From Tumebacillus sp. BK434 (lineage in GTDB: Bacteria; Bacillota; Bacilli; Tumebacillales; Tumebacillaceae): a stretch of DNA of 64,000 nucleotides. The first letter of the stretch is position 1, and every line of letters starts with the position of its first letter. The stretch spans positions 405,689-469,688 of the forward strand of contig NZ_SLXS01000003.1 in NCBI RefSeq assembly GCF_004340785.1, read 5' to 3'. The notes beneath the pieces were generated by a model that saw nothing but the letters and a program-made list of their open reading frames with translations, was not told where the DNA came from and made no database searches. Shown here in pieces: positions 35,405 to 43,278 of the stretch. Both the position numbers and the translations under genes were made by a program.

Positions 35405-37045
35405 CTAGTCTCCGCAGACCGTATCGACGGTGACTGCGGGTACGTGTTCGTTGTGGTGGTAGCCGGCGACTGCGCCGATCCGTTTGAAAAACTTGTGGAA
35501 GCGCTCGTCAGGATGGCCTTTTTCCTTGTATTCGGCCAGCACGCGACCGACCGTGTCGACCAGCTCGTCGGCCGGAATTCCTTCTGCGACCGGCTGCGCG
35601 GCATGCGCGTTGCGGCCGATCGTCTTGCCGCCGAGGAAGAGGTCGAATTTGCCCCGGCGGTAGATGACGGCGATGTCTTCATGCGCCGAGCCGTAGCAGG
35701 CCATCGCACAGCCTGCGAAGCCGATCTTCAGCTCTTTGGGCACCGCCAGTCCGGCAAAGCGGGCGGCGATCTCCTCGGCCTCGGCGATCGACTGCGTTTT
35801 TTCGCCGTTGCAGAAGTCGCACGCTTTCACCTGCACCACGTCGCCGATCGGCTGCACGAGCAGCCCGGCCGCTTCCAGCTGGGAGACGACCTGGTCGGGC
35901 TCCTTGGTCAGCACGCGGAGCAGCACGTAGTGGTGCGGGGTGTATTCGATCTCGCCTTCGTCGCCCGCTGCGGCCATGAGGGCGGTCAGCTGTTTCGCGG
36001 TCAGCTTTTTGTTGCCGACGCCCGGCGAGACGGCGATTTCGAGGATCGCCGGCATGGTGTCGTACGGATTCGAGACGGGAGCATCCACCGCCTTCGTATT
36101 CACCACGCCGCGTTCGGCGAGCAGGGTCACCGCTTGCATCGCCAGTTCGAGCGAGTTGCTTCCCGATGCTTCCTGTTTCAAAACGGAAGACTGACGCTCC
36201 GAAAGGCCGCCGTGAAGCGCCCAAGGCTCGTGTTCTTCTTTCAGGCGCTCGTTCGCTTTGATCGGCTGCTCGGCTTTGTCGAGCGTGTATTTGCGCTGGT
36301 AGCCGCGCGGGGTGATCATTTTGCCGTCATAGACGAAGGTCGAGGTGTTGCCGATGATCACCGTGGTCAGCATCCCGATGTCATGCTCGAGCATCTCGCC
36401 AAGCGTGGTCAGCACGACCGACTGGCGGTCGCGGTAGGCGCTCTTCACGAGACCGACCGGCGTGTCGGCCGAGCGGTAGTTGAGCAGGATCTGCTGCGCC
36501 TCGACGATCTGGCGCGTGCGCTTGCCGGAGCGCGGGTTGTAGAGGGCGACGATAAAATCCCCCATGCCCGCCGCTTCGATCCGGCGTGCGATCAGCTCCC
36601 ACGGCGTCAGGTGGTCACTGAGCGAGATCGTGCAGGCGTCGTGCATCACCGGCGCGCCGAGCAGAGACGCGCAGGAGTTGATCGCCGAGATGCCCGGGAT
36701 CACTTCCACCTCCACGCCGTCCGCTTCCCGCCAGCCCTTTTGCACCAGCACTTCGTAGACGAGTCCGGCCATGCCGTACACCCCGGCGTCGCCGGAGGAG
36801 ATCACGGCGACCTTTTTCCCGAGCTCCGCCTGGCGCACCGCTTCGATCGCCCGGCTGACCTCTTCCGTCATGCCCGTGCGGACGATCTCCTGATCGGTCA
36901 AAAGCCCGCGGATCAGATCGACGTACGTGTTGTACCCGATGATCACATCCGACTCCTGAAGCGCTTCCCGCGCCCGCTCTGTGATGTGTTGAAAACTCCC
37001 CGGCCCAAAGCCGATGATCAGCAGCTTCCCGCGCATCTCCTTCAC
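35405..37045 (-). CDS. cbiH60: Cobalt-factor III C17-methyltransferase with C-terminal Fe-S/ferredoxin-like domain (CbiH60 type)
   Basis: 546 residues, first gene of the riboswitch-controlled operon. Residues about 1-245 are a CbiH/CobJ methyltransferase (GFGPGSFQHITERA, ISSGDAGVYGMAG, VIPGISAINSCASLLGAP) that methylates C17 and contracts the ring. The C-terminal part (about 325-546) resembles the nitrite/sulfite reductase half-domain, with cysteines in KACDFCNGEK and GFAGCAMACYG for a 4Fe-4S centre. This composition matches B. megaterium CbiH60. A short polar linker separates the domains. Confidence 0.92.
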   Translation of the reverse strand: MKEMRGKLLIIGFGPGSFQHITERAREALQESDVIIGYNTYVDLIRGLLTDQEIVRTGMTEEVSRAIEAVRQAELGKKVAVISSGDAGVYGMAGLVYEVLVQKGWREADGVEVEVIPGISAINSCASLLGAPVMHDACTISLSDHLTPWELIARRIEAAGMGDFIVALYNPRSGKRTRQIVEAQQILLNYRSADTPVGLVKSAYRDRQSVVLTTLGEMLEHDIGMLTTVIIGNTSTFVYDGKMITPRGYQRKYTLDKAEQPIKANERLKEEHEPWALHGGLSERQSSVLKQEASGSNSLELAMQAVTLLAERGVVNTKAVDAPVSNPYDTMPAILEIAVSPGVGNKKLTAKQLTALMAAAGDEGEIEYTPHHYVLLRVLTKEPDQVVSQLEAAGLLVQPIGDVVQVKACDFCNGEKTQSIAEAEEIAARFAGLAVPKELKIGFAGCAMACYGSAHEDIAVIYRRGKFDLFLGGKTIGRNAHAAQPVAEGIPADELVDTVGRVLAEYKEKGHPDERFHKFFKRIGAVAGYHHNEHVPAVTVDTVCGD

Positions 37046-37068
37046 TCCTTGTCAGCAAAAATGGCAAA

Positions 37069-37098
37069 TAAAAAACGCCTTCTCAAAAGAGAAGGCGT
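37069..37098 (-). terminator. Intrinsic terminator downstream of the B12 riboswitch
   Basis: ACGCCTTCTC and GAGAAGGCGT form a 10-bp perfect stem with an AAAA/TTTT loop, followed on the minus strand by six T. It lies between the riboswitch and cbiH60, the place for a transcription-off switch when B12 is bound. Confidence 0.85.
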
Positions 37099-37184
37099 CA
37101 GATGTCTACATGGGTAAACGCAGAAAAAACGTCCATGACAAACCAATCGACCATCCCTCTTATATCCCCGTAAGAAGGTATGGA

Positions 37185-37345
37185 AAACATGACAGGCAGG
37201 TCTCCTGACTTATGGATCATCACATCCTCTGCCTTCCCATTTGACACAGTGGCATGTTAGAGGATGCTCCCCAAATACAGTGGCGGGACCGTGCCGGACT
37301 TACACCGGCTTCCCTATTAAGCTCTTGCGAGCACCTGAACGTTAT
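37185..37345 (-). promoter_or_regulatory. Cobalamin riboswitch
   Basis: On the minus strand the order is CAGGTGCTCGC..., AGGGAAGCCGGTG, AAGTCCGG, CGGTCCCGCCACTGTA, a GGGGAGC segment, and finally AGTCAGGAGACCTGCCTG. This is the conserved core of the adenosylcobalamin riboswitch with its B12 box. It precedes the terminator at 37069-37098 and the cbiH60-cobA operon. A weak promoter (TTGAAT at 37365-37370 on the minus strand) lies just upstream. The 37046-37385 gap is filled by these elements. Confidence 0.95.
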
Positions 37346-37385
37346 CCTATGCAGTTATCGAACGATTCAAAGTATAGGTGAAAAA

Positions 37386-38384
37386 TCAAGGCTTGTCGAG
37401 ACCCAAATCCGCAAATGTTGCCATCTCCGCGACCAGACGGCACGACGCTTCGAGCAGCGGCATCGCCAGCACCGCGCCCGTCCCTTCGCCGAGCCGCATC
37501 TCCAAGGTCAGCAGAGGCTGCAGGCCCATCTCCTGCAGCAAGACGAGATGGGCCGGCTCCTGCGACAGATGCGAGGCGAACAGCACTTCTTTCACCCGCT
37601 CCTCGATTCGGACCGCCACCAGCGCCGCCGCCGCTGCGATCACTCCGTCGACGAGCACCGCGATCCGCCGCTCCCACGCCCCGAGGACGACGCCGACCAG
37701 CCCGGCGATCTCAAGGCCGCCCAATTTGGCCAGCACGTCCAGCGGGTCGCTCGCATCCGGCCGGTTCACTTCGATCGCACGCTCGATGACGCGCGCTTTG
37801 TGCAGAACTTTCTCCTCATCGATGCCCGTCCCCTTCCCGACGAGCGGCAGCAGCGGAGTGTTGACCAAAACGGCAGCCAGCGCCGCGCTCGGCGTCGTAT
37901 TGCCGATCCCCATCTCCCCGAGCGCGACCACCTGCACGCCTTGTGCGTACAACTCTTCCACCGTCGCCACGCCGACGGCGATCGCCAGCTCCGCTTCCTC
38001 GCGAGTCATCGCGGGTCCTTTGGCAAAATTGGCCGTGCCCTTGCGCACTTTGCGGGACAGCACGCCCGGCACCTCTCCCTCAACACGGCTGCCGACATCG
38101 ACGACCCGCACCGCGCAGTTCATCTGCCGGGCCAAGACGTTGACCGCCGCCTTGCCGTTCACGAAATTCTGCATCATCAGCCCCGTCACTTCCGCCGGGA
38201 ACGCGCTGACCCCTTCCTCCGTCACACCGTGGTCTCCGCACATGACGACGACGGCGCGCTTGTCCACGGTCGGGAACACCGTGCCCTGCAGGCCGGCCAG
38301 CCGAATCCCGATCTCCTCCAGCTTCCCGAGGCTCCCCGGCGGTTTCGTCAAAAAGTCCCAACGCTCTTTTGCCGCTTGCATCAT
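37386..38384 (-). CDS. cobT: Nicotinate-nucleotide:dimethylbenzimidazole phosphoribosyltransferase
   Basis: 332 residues. It makes alpha-ribazole phosphate from a lower-ligand base and nicotinate mononucleotide. Landmarks are LTKPPGSLGKLEE, VMCGDHGVTEEGVSAFP, LGEMGIGNTTPSAA and, near the end, EMRLGEGTGA with the catalytic glutamate. It lies upstream of the B12 riboswitch and behind the cobO terminator, so it may be transcribed separately from the main operon. Confidence 0.95.
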   Translation of the reverse strand: MMQAAKERWDFLTKPPGSLGKLEEIGIRLAGLQGTVFPTVDKRAVVVMCGDHGVTEEGVSAFPAEVTGLMMQNFVNGKAAVNVLARQMNCAVRVVDVGSRVEGEVPGVLSRKVRKGTANFAKGPAMTREEAELAIAVGVATVEELYAQGVQVVALGEMGIGNTTPSAALAAVLVNTPLLPLVGKGTGIDEEKVLHKARVIERAIEVNRPDASDPLDVLAKLGGLEIAGLVGVVLGAWERRIAVLVDGVIAAAAALVAVRIEERVKEVLFASHLSQEPAHLVLLQEMGLQPLLTLEMRLGEGTGAVLAMPLLEASCRLVAEMATFADLGLDKP

Positions 38385-38409
38385 CTCGCATCATCCCTTC
38401 TGTGGCTAT

Positions 38410-38436
38410 AAAAAAACCAAGCCTGTGCAGGCTTGG
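38410..38436 (-). terminator. Terminator between cobO and cobT
   Basis: CCAAGCCTG and CAGGCTTGG form a 9-bp perfect stem with a two-base loop, followed on the minus strand by seven T. It should end most cobO transcripts before cobT. Confidence 0.85.
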
Positions 38437-38499
38437 CGCATGGTTCAATTTTCTAGCAAACAGACTACGGCAACTTTTGAAAAAAATCAATACGGAAAA

Positions 38500-39045
38500 T
38501 CAATACTCAATGCCAAAAACGGCCGGGATGCCGTCCTCGTAATAATGCTTCACCGGGCTCATCTCCGTCACCAGATCGGCAAGTTCAATCACTTCCGGCT
38601 TGGCGCTGCGCCCCGTGATCAGCAGGTGCACATAGTGCGGACGATTCCGCATCACATCGAGCACCTCAGCAAGCGGCAAAACGTCGGCGACCGGAAAGCG
38701 CTCGATCGCCAGCGCGTTGTTCAGCTCATCCAGAATCACCACATCGTAGTCACCGGACAGCACGCTCTCCTTCGCGACAGCCCACGCTTTCGCCAGCGCC
38801 GCGCGGTGCTCGTCCGGCGTCTTCGTCCACGTAAATCCGATGCCGAGCTGGCGGATCTCCACGCCCAAGCGTTCCAGCGCGATCTGCTCGCCGTAGGTGC
38901 GCTCCGGCGACTTGATAAACTGCAGCACGAGCACCTTATACCCGCGCCCGACCGCGCGCACGCACAGCCCCAGCGCCGCCGTCGTCTTGCCTTTGCCGTC
39001 CCCGGTGTAGACGAGCGTCATGCCCTGCCGTTTCTCCCGCTCCAT
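38500..39045 (-). CDS. cobO: Cob(I)yrinic acid a,c-diamide adenosyltransferase
   Basis: 181 residues, CobA/CobO/BtuR family. It transfers the 5'-deoxyadenosyl group from ATP to the reduced corrinoid. The P-loop is VYTGDGKGKTTAALG, followed by VLQFIKSP and VVILDELNNAL. ATG 39045 follows GGGAGGAGTGAGAG, which rejects the longer frame. TTGAAG (39111-39116) and TTAAAT (39088-39093), 17 bp apart on the minus strand, may be its promoter. Confidence 0.93.
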   Translation of the reverse strand: MEREKRQGMTLVYTGDGKGKTTAALGLCVRAVGRGYKVLVLQFIKSPERTYGEQIALERLGVEIRQLGIGFTWTKTPDEHRAALAKAWAVAKESVLSGDYDVVILDELNNALAIERFPVADVLPLAEVLDVMRNRPHYVHLLITGRSAKPEVIELADLVTEMSPVKHYYEDGIPAVFGIEY

Positions 39046-39177
39046 CCTCTCACTCCTCCCGATCCTGCTCCTTGTTGCTACTGCGCCATTTAAGCACAAA
39101 AGGCCTTCCGCTTCAAGTCTTCGCCATTTGTGAAATGATTCAGTGAGAGATCAGAAAGGTCTGACCTTTAAAGAGCT

Positions 39178-40191
39178 TCAGGAAACACTCGCCATCACAC
39201 GGTCGCCAAACTCGCGCAGGTAATGCAGATAATCCCCATCCGGGCCGCTATAGTTATAGCGTTTGTTCGCCATCCGCACCACGACCAGCTCCTCCTCCGG
39301 CACGACCAGCACCAGCGGCCCGGTCACGCCGAGGATCTGGAACGACCCGTGGGGAACGGCGGGGCCAATTTCGCTTCGCGCGGCCGGACGGTCCTGCACA
39401 TACCAGAAAAAGCCCATCGGCGGCAGCGCCGGGTCGGTGGGCTCTGGACTGTGCACACTTGTCGCCAATTGAATAATTTCAGCCGGCACGACTGGCCTGC
39501 CCTCGACCAACCCTTGCGTCAAATGCAACTGCCCCCACTGCGCCAACTCCCGGGCCGACACGAACAGATTGCGTTGCATACCGCCGCCGCTGCCGTCGGT
39601 GCCGAGATTGAGCTCCGTCCGCTCCGGAGCGTCCAAGATCACCTGCACCAGATGCTCCGACGCTTCTGTCCGCCAGCCCGTCTCCGTAAAGCCGAGCGGC
39701 ACAAACACTTGCTCCTGCAAGATCTCCGCCACCGTCTTGCCCGTCACGCGCTCGATGATGTCGGTGATCATCACCACGTTCACCCCGCGGTACGCCCACG
39801 AACGGCCAGGCGCGAACTCGCGGAACAGCCGTCCATGTACGTCCTCATGCAGCCCGTGCGTATGCGTCAAGAGATGGCGGATTGTCGTCCCCTGCAGCAG
39901 CGCAGCGTCCAGCTCCGGCAGATAGCCGGTCACCGCGTCATCCAAGCTCCCGATCTTCCCTTCCCGCAGCGCCCAGGCCGCGGCGAATCCGAGATAGCTC
40001 TTTCGCGCCGACGCGATGTTAAACTGCGAATCCGCCCCGATCGGCCGCGCGCCCGCCTCATGCGAATGGTGTCCGGCGTAATGCTCGCAGACGACCTCGC
40101 CCCTTCGCATCACGATCAGCGCCGATCCGCTCGCTCCGTTCCACTCGTTGATGCGGTCCACATACTCCACCAATTCCCGCCAGCACGTCAT
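39178..40191 (-). CDS. Serine hydrolase, beta-lactamase/class C-like family
   Basis: 337 residues with the SxxK catalytic tetrad SARK (61-64) inside FNIASARKSYLGFA, a tyrosine at about 133 in WAYRGVN where YxN is usual, and HGS near the C-terminus in place of KTG. No signal peptide is seen, so a cytosolic esterase or amidase-like activity is more likely than cell-wall work. The substrate is unknown. It does not overlap its neighbours. Confidence 0.8.
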   Translation of the reverse strand: MTCWRELVEYVDRINEWNGASGSALIVMRRGEVVCEHYAGHHSHEAGARPIGADSQFNIASARKSYLGFAAAWALREGKIGSLDDAVTGYLPELDAALLQGTTIRHLLTHTHGLHEDVHGRLFREFAPGRSWAYRGVNVVMITDIIERVTGKTVAEILQEQVFVPLGFTETGWRTEASEHLVQVILDAPERTELNLGTDGSGGGMQRNLFVSARELAQWGQLHLTQGLVEGRPVVPAEIIQLATSVHSPEPTDPALPPMGFFWYVQDRPAARSEIGPAVPHGSFQILGVTGPLVLVVPEEELVVVRMANKRYNYSGPDGDYLHYLREFGDRVMASVS

Positions 40192-40207
40192 TATTAAATC
40201 CCTGCCT

Positions 40208-40807
40208 CTACCCTTGAATCATCCGCTGCAGCTCCGCGGTGAACCGGTCGGTCAGCCAGCTTGCCGTCGACTCGCAAAGCGACCGTTTGGCAAAATGGAG
40301 CCTGACAAACAGCTGCTCCCCGATCCACTCCGCGCGCAGCTCCAGCGGATAGCGGTGCGGCGCAGTCAAGGCGCCGTCGCCGACATGCAGCTTGGCTTCC
40401 GGCCGCGGCACCGCATATTTGGCGAGCACCGCTTCCATGCCCGCCAGTTCGCGCAGCTCATCATGTTCCCGCACGCGCTGCACTTGCTTCCGTACATGGT
40501 TCAAGACCGCAACGGGATTCTCCTCTGCCGACAGCTCGATCAACAGCGGCAACGTGCCGACTTTCACCCACTGCGCGCTGCGCCCCGTCCAGTCGGACAG
40601 CACCGTGCAAAAGGCGGTGAGCAGCACCTCTTCCGCCGCCTGCTGCTCCAGCAGCCAGCCTGTCTCCGCTTCGTTCAGCCCGACAGAAAACGCGCCAAAT
40701 CCTTCCGTCGCCGCACCTGTTTCCCAAGGCAGTCCCACCGCTTTTTCCCGCACTTCCGCCGCCCACCGCACCAAGTGCATCTGGGGCGAGTCGGTCACGA
40801 GCACCAT
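40208..40807 (-). CDS. Stand-alone protein resembling the C-terminal part of an NRPS condensation/TIGR01720 domain
   Basis: About 199 residues. The stretch EEVLLTAFCTVLSDWTG, a following LPLLIELSAEENP, and the C-terminal segment with LRAEWIGEQLFVRLHFAKRS and TASWLTDRFTAELQRMI follow the order seen at the end of condensation/epimerisation-associated (TIGR01720) domains of peptide synthetases. The catalytic HHxxxD half is absent and no synthetase is nearby. ATG 40807 follows AAGGCGGTGG; the upstream GTG has no site. Function unknown. Confidence 0.45.
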   Translation of the reverse strand: MVLVTDSPQMHLVRWAAEVREKAVGLPWETGAATEGFGAFSVGLNEAETGWLLEQQAAEEVLLTAFCTVLSDWTGRSAQWVKVGTLPLLIELSAEENPVAVLNHVRKQVQRVREHDELRELAGMEAVLAKYAVPRPEAKLHVGDGALTAPHRYPLELRAEWIGEQLFVRLHFAKRSLCESTASWLTDRFTAELQRMIQG

Positions 40808-40963
40808 TTTTTCATCCACCGCCTTCGTATTCTTGCACTGACCAGATAGTATAATTAAATGGTACTTCACAAATAACTAAAATGTAAAGCCTAACATTTT
40901 TGGTGCCGCACCCCGGCATGGTATGATAGAGGTAAAAAAAGAGGCCCAGGAGGTGTTCGACAG

Positions 40964-41629
40964 ATGTGCGGACGTTTTACGCTGACGATCACGCCCGACC
41001 AGTTGGCGATGCGATTTGAGACGGATGAGCCGGCGTTTGACTATGCGCCCCGCTACAACATCGCGCCGGGACAACTCATCACCGCCGTGATCCAAAGCGA
41101 CGGGAAGAACCGCATCGGGCAGCTCAAATGGGGCCTCGTGCCGCCGTGGGCGCAAGACGAGAAGATCGGCTACAAGATGATCAACGCCAAGTCAGAAACG
41201 GTGGCCGAAAAGCCCGCTTTTAAAAGCGCCTTTCTCCGCAAGCGCTGCCTGATCCCCGCCGACGGGTTTTACGAGTGGCAGGCGACCGGGGACGGCAAGC
41301 AGCCGATGCGCATTTTGCTGAAGCATCAAGACCTGTTCGCGTTCGCCGGTCTCTATGAGACCTGGACGTCCCCGGAAGGCAGCAAAGTGCATACCTGCAC
41401 TCTCCTCACCACCAAGCCGAACTCTCTCGTCGCCTCGATCCACGACCGCATGCCGGTCATCCTGCGCCGTGAGGACGAAGCGATCTGGCTCGACCGCGGG
41501 AAGCAGGACGCCGAGCTGCTGCACTCCCTGCTCGTGCCCTACCCGGAGGACGAGATGTACGCCTATCCGGTCGACAAAATGGTCGGCAACGTGCGCAACG
41601 AAGTGCCGGCGTGCATCGCAGGCATCTAA
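40964..41629 (+). CDS. yedK: SOS response-associated peptidase, SRAP family (YedK/HMCES)
   Basis: 221 residues beginning MCGRFTL; Cys2, exposed after Met removal, forms a thiazolidine link to abasic sites in single-stranded DNA. The motifs YNIAPGQ, NAKSETV, CLIPADGFYEW and HDRMPVIL carry the other catalytic residues (Asn, Glu, His). TTGGTG, 16 bp and TATGAT in front resemble a promoter; AGGAGG precedes the start. It converges on the membrane protein gene at a shared terminator. Confidence 0.93.
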   Translation: MCGRFTLTITPDQLAMRFETDEPAFDYAPRYNIAPGQLITAVIQSDGKNRIGQLKWGLVPPWAQDEKIGYKMINAKSETVAEKPAFKSAFLRKRCLIPADGFYEWQATGDGKQPMRILLKHQDLFAFAGLYETWTSPEGSKVHTCTLLTTKPNSLVASIHDRMPVILRREDEAIWLDRGKQDAELLHSLLVPYPEDEMYAYPVDKMVGNVRNEVPACIAGI

Positions 41630-41635
41630 GCAGCA

Positions 41636-41675
41636 AAAAGCCATGACAGGGCCGCTTGGCCCCGCCATGGCTTTT
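41636..41675. terminator. Bidirectional terminator between the SRAP and membrane protein genes
   Basis: AAAAGCCATG (41636-41645) pairs with CATGGCTTTT (41666-41675), with an inner GGCC/GGCC stem. A and T runs on both sides serve both convergent genes. Confidence 0.8.
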
Positions 41676-41698
41676 CCGTTTGGTCATGCGCTGCACGC

Positions 41699-42232
41699 TT
41701 AGTTGAGATCCTTCAGCCGCTGGCTCCCGTTCTTCGGCTTCTCCCCGCGCAGGAACAAAGCCAGCCCGAGCAGCAGGAACAGCGCGGCGAACCCGTACTG
41801 GCCAAATGTCGCCAGCTGCCCCAGCCCGAAGACGATGAAGAAAATGATCGACAGCCCGCCGAGAATCCCGACCGGGATCAACAGCGCAGGCTGGCGGTTG
41901 CCGAACAGATACAGCTCGAACAGCCCCAAGGCCACCGAAGCCATGAAGCCCGGCCACATGTAGCCCCACGCATCGAACAGCATCGAGATCTGGCAGACGA
42001 CACCGACGCCGAGCAAAATTCCACCCGGCACCAGCAGCCCGGCAAAGCGCCCGCCGCTGGCCAGGAAGCCGATATGAAACGCCAGCCCGATCGGGATGAC
42101 GAACAACAGCGGCCAGAAAGTTCCCAAGATCTTGCCCGGCGAAAACGCATCGCCCAGCATGCCTGCCTGCCCGGTCAGAAACAGGACGCCCAGCACCAGA
42201 AACACCACACCAATCCAACGTCTGGTATTCAA
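41699..42232 (-). CDS. Membrane protein, DUF5668/LiaF-N-like
   Basis: 177 residues with about five or six hydrophobic segments and a short charged C-terminus (RGEKPKNGSQRLKDLN). The N-terminal RRWIGVVFLVLGVLFLTGQ followed by FWPLLFVIPIGL resembles the small helical hairpins of LiaF- and DUF5668-type proteins. It starts at TTG 42232 behind GAGGTGGGG. No enzymatic motif is present, and the function is unknown. Confidence 0.6.
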   Translation of the reverse strand: MNTRRWIGVVFLVLGVLFLTGQAGMLGDAFSPGKILGTFWPLLFVIPIGLAFHIGFLASGGRFAGLLVPGGILLGVGVVCQISMLFDAWGYMWPGFMASVALGLFELYLFGNRQPALLIPVGILGGLSIIFFIVFGLGQLATFGQYGFAALFLLLGLALFLRGEKPKNGSQRLKDLN

Positions 42233-42300
42233 AAAGCCCCACCTCGCACATTTGTCTGATGGGGCTATTGTACCATATCATTCAATTTTTATGGTAGATA

Positions 42301-43143
42301 TTAGTAAGAATAAAAACCTTGTCCCGATTTGCGCCCGTGCAGGCCAGCTTCCACCATCTTGCGCAGCAGCGGGCAGACGCGGAATTTCGGGTCTTGATAG
42401 CTTTCATACAGGATGTCGAGCGACTGGACAACGGTGTCCAACCCGATCAGGTCGGCCGTCTCCAGCGGGCCCATCTTGTGGCCGAAGCACTCTTTGAAGA
42501 TGTCATCGACCGACTTCGGATCGGCGACCTGGTCTTGCACGACGTACGCCGCTTCGTTCATCAGCAGATGCGACAGGCGGTTGGAGACAAAACCGGGCAG
42601 GTCGTTGACCATGATCGCCTTCTTGTCCATCGAGCCGAGGAAGTCGTTGGTGAACTGGATCGTCTCCTCCGAGGTGTGCCAGCCTTTGATCGACTCTACG
42701 GTCGGCTTCATCGGCACCGGGTTCATGAAGTGCACGCCGATCACTTTGTCCGGGCGCTTCATCAGGCTGCCGATCTTGGTGATCGAGATGCAGGACGTGT
42801 TGACGAGGAACACGGTGTCTTCGCCGCAGATCTCGTTCATTTTCACATAGGCGTCGCGCTTGATCTCCCACACTTCCGGCACGTTCTCGACGATGATCTC
42901 CGCATCGGCCAGCGCCGCGTAGTCGGTGGTGAAGGTCAGGCGCGGCATGACCACATCGACCGACTCCAACTGTTTATCCTTCTGGTAAAAGCCTGCAAAG
43001 CGCACGTTCTGGTAGATCGACGCCTTCGACTTCGCCAGCACCTCTTCATGCAAATCCACCACGATCACTTCATGCCCCGCCTGTGCCGCGCTCTGCGCCA
43101 CGCCGGAACCCATTACGCCAGCGCCAAGAACTCCAACTTTCAC
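42301..43143 (-). CDS. 3-hydroxybutyryl-CoA dehydrogenase family
   Basis: 280 residues. NAD-binding GVLGAGVMGSGVAQ at the N-terminus, the HFMNPVPMKPTVE segment with the catalytic histidine, and LPGFVSNRL are all typical. It oxidises (S)-3-hydroxyacyl-CoA to the 3-keto form or works in reverse. No other fatty-acid genes are adjacent; it appears to be a single-gene unit. Confidence 0.9.
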   Translation of the reverse strand: MKVGVLGAGVMGSGVAQSAAQAGHEVIVVDLHEEVLAKSKASIYQNVRFAGFYQKDKQLESVDVVMPRLTFTTDYAALADAEIIVENVPEVWEIKRDAYVKMNEICGEDTVFLVNTSCISITKIGSLMKRPDKVIGVHFMNPVPMKPTVESIKGWHTSEETIQFTNDFLGSMDKKAIMVNDLPGFVSNRLSHLLMNEAAYVVQDQVADPKSVDDIFKECFGHKMGPLETADLIGLDTVVQSLDILYESYQDPKFRVCPLLRKMVEAGLHGRKSGQGFYSY

Positions 43144-43233
43144 TAAAATTCACACCTTTCTAATTGAATCCAGATACTTTTACTATTTAATTCGCGCCCT
43201 GCCAGTAACCTCCTCCACATTTACCGAAAAAAG

Positions 43234-43263
43234 AAAAAGCCAGTCGAATTTTTACGACAGGCT
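43234..43263 (-). terminator. Terminator of the broken RRNPP regulator gene
   Basis: AGCCTGTCG and CGACTGGCT form a 9-bp stem with one mismatch, followed on the minus strand by a T-rich stretch. It comes 16 bp after the stop, leaving no room for a peptide gene of the kind that follows the other two RRNPP regulators. Confidence 0.7.
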
Positions 43264-43278
43264 CAAATTACTTCTCAC

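Noticed and set aside
35144-37117. 657-codon open frame on the + strand over cbiX and cbiH60
   Set aside because: It is antisense to two clearly recognised genes; its His/Arg/Asp-rich composition is typical of a shadow frame in GC-rich DNA.
37201-37330. Possible small coding frame in the region between cobT and cbiH60
   Set aside because: The bases are accounted for by the conserved core of the B12 riboswitch.
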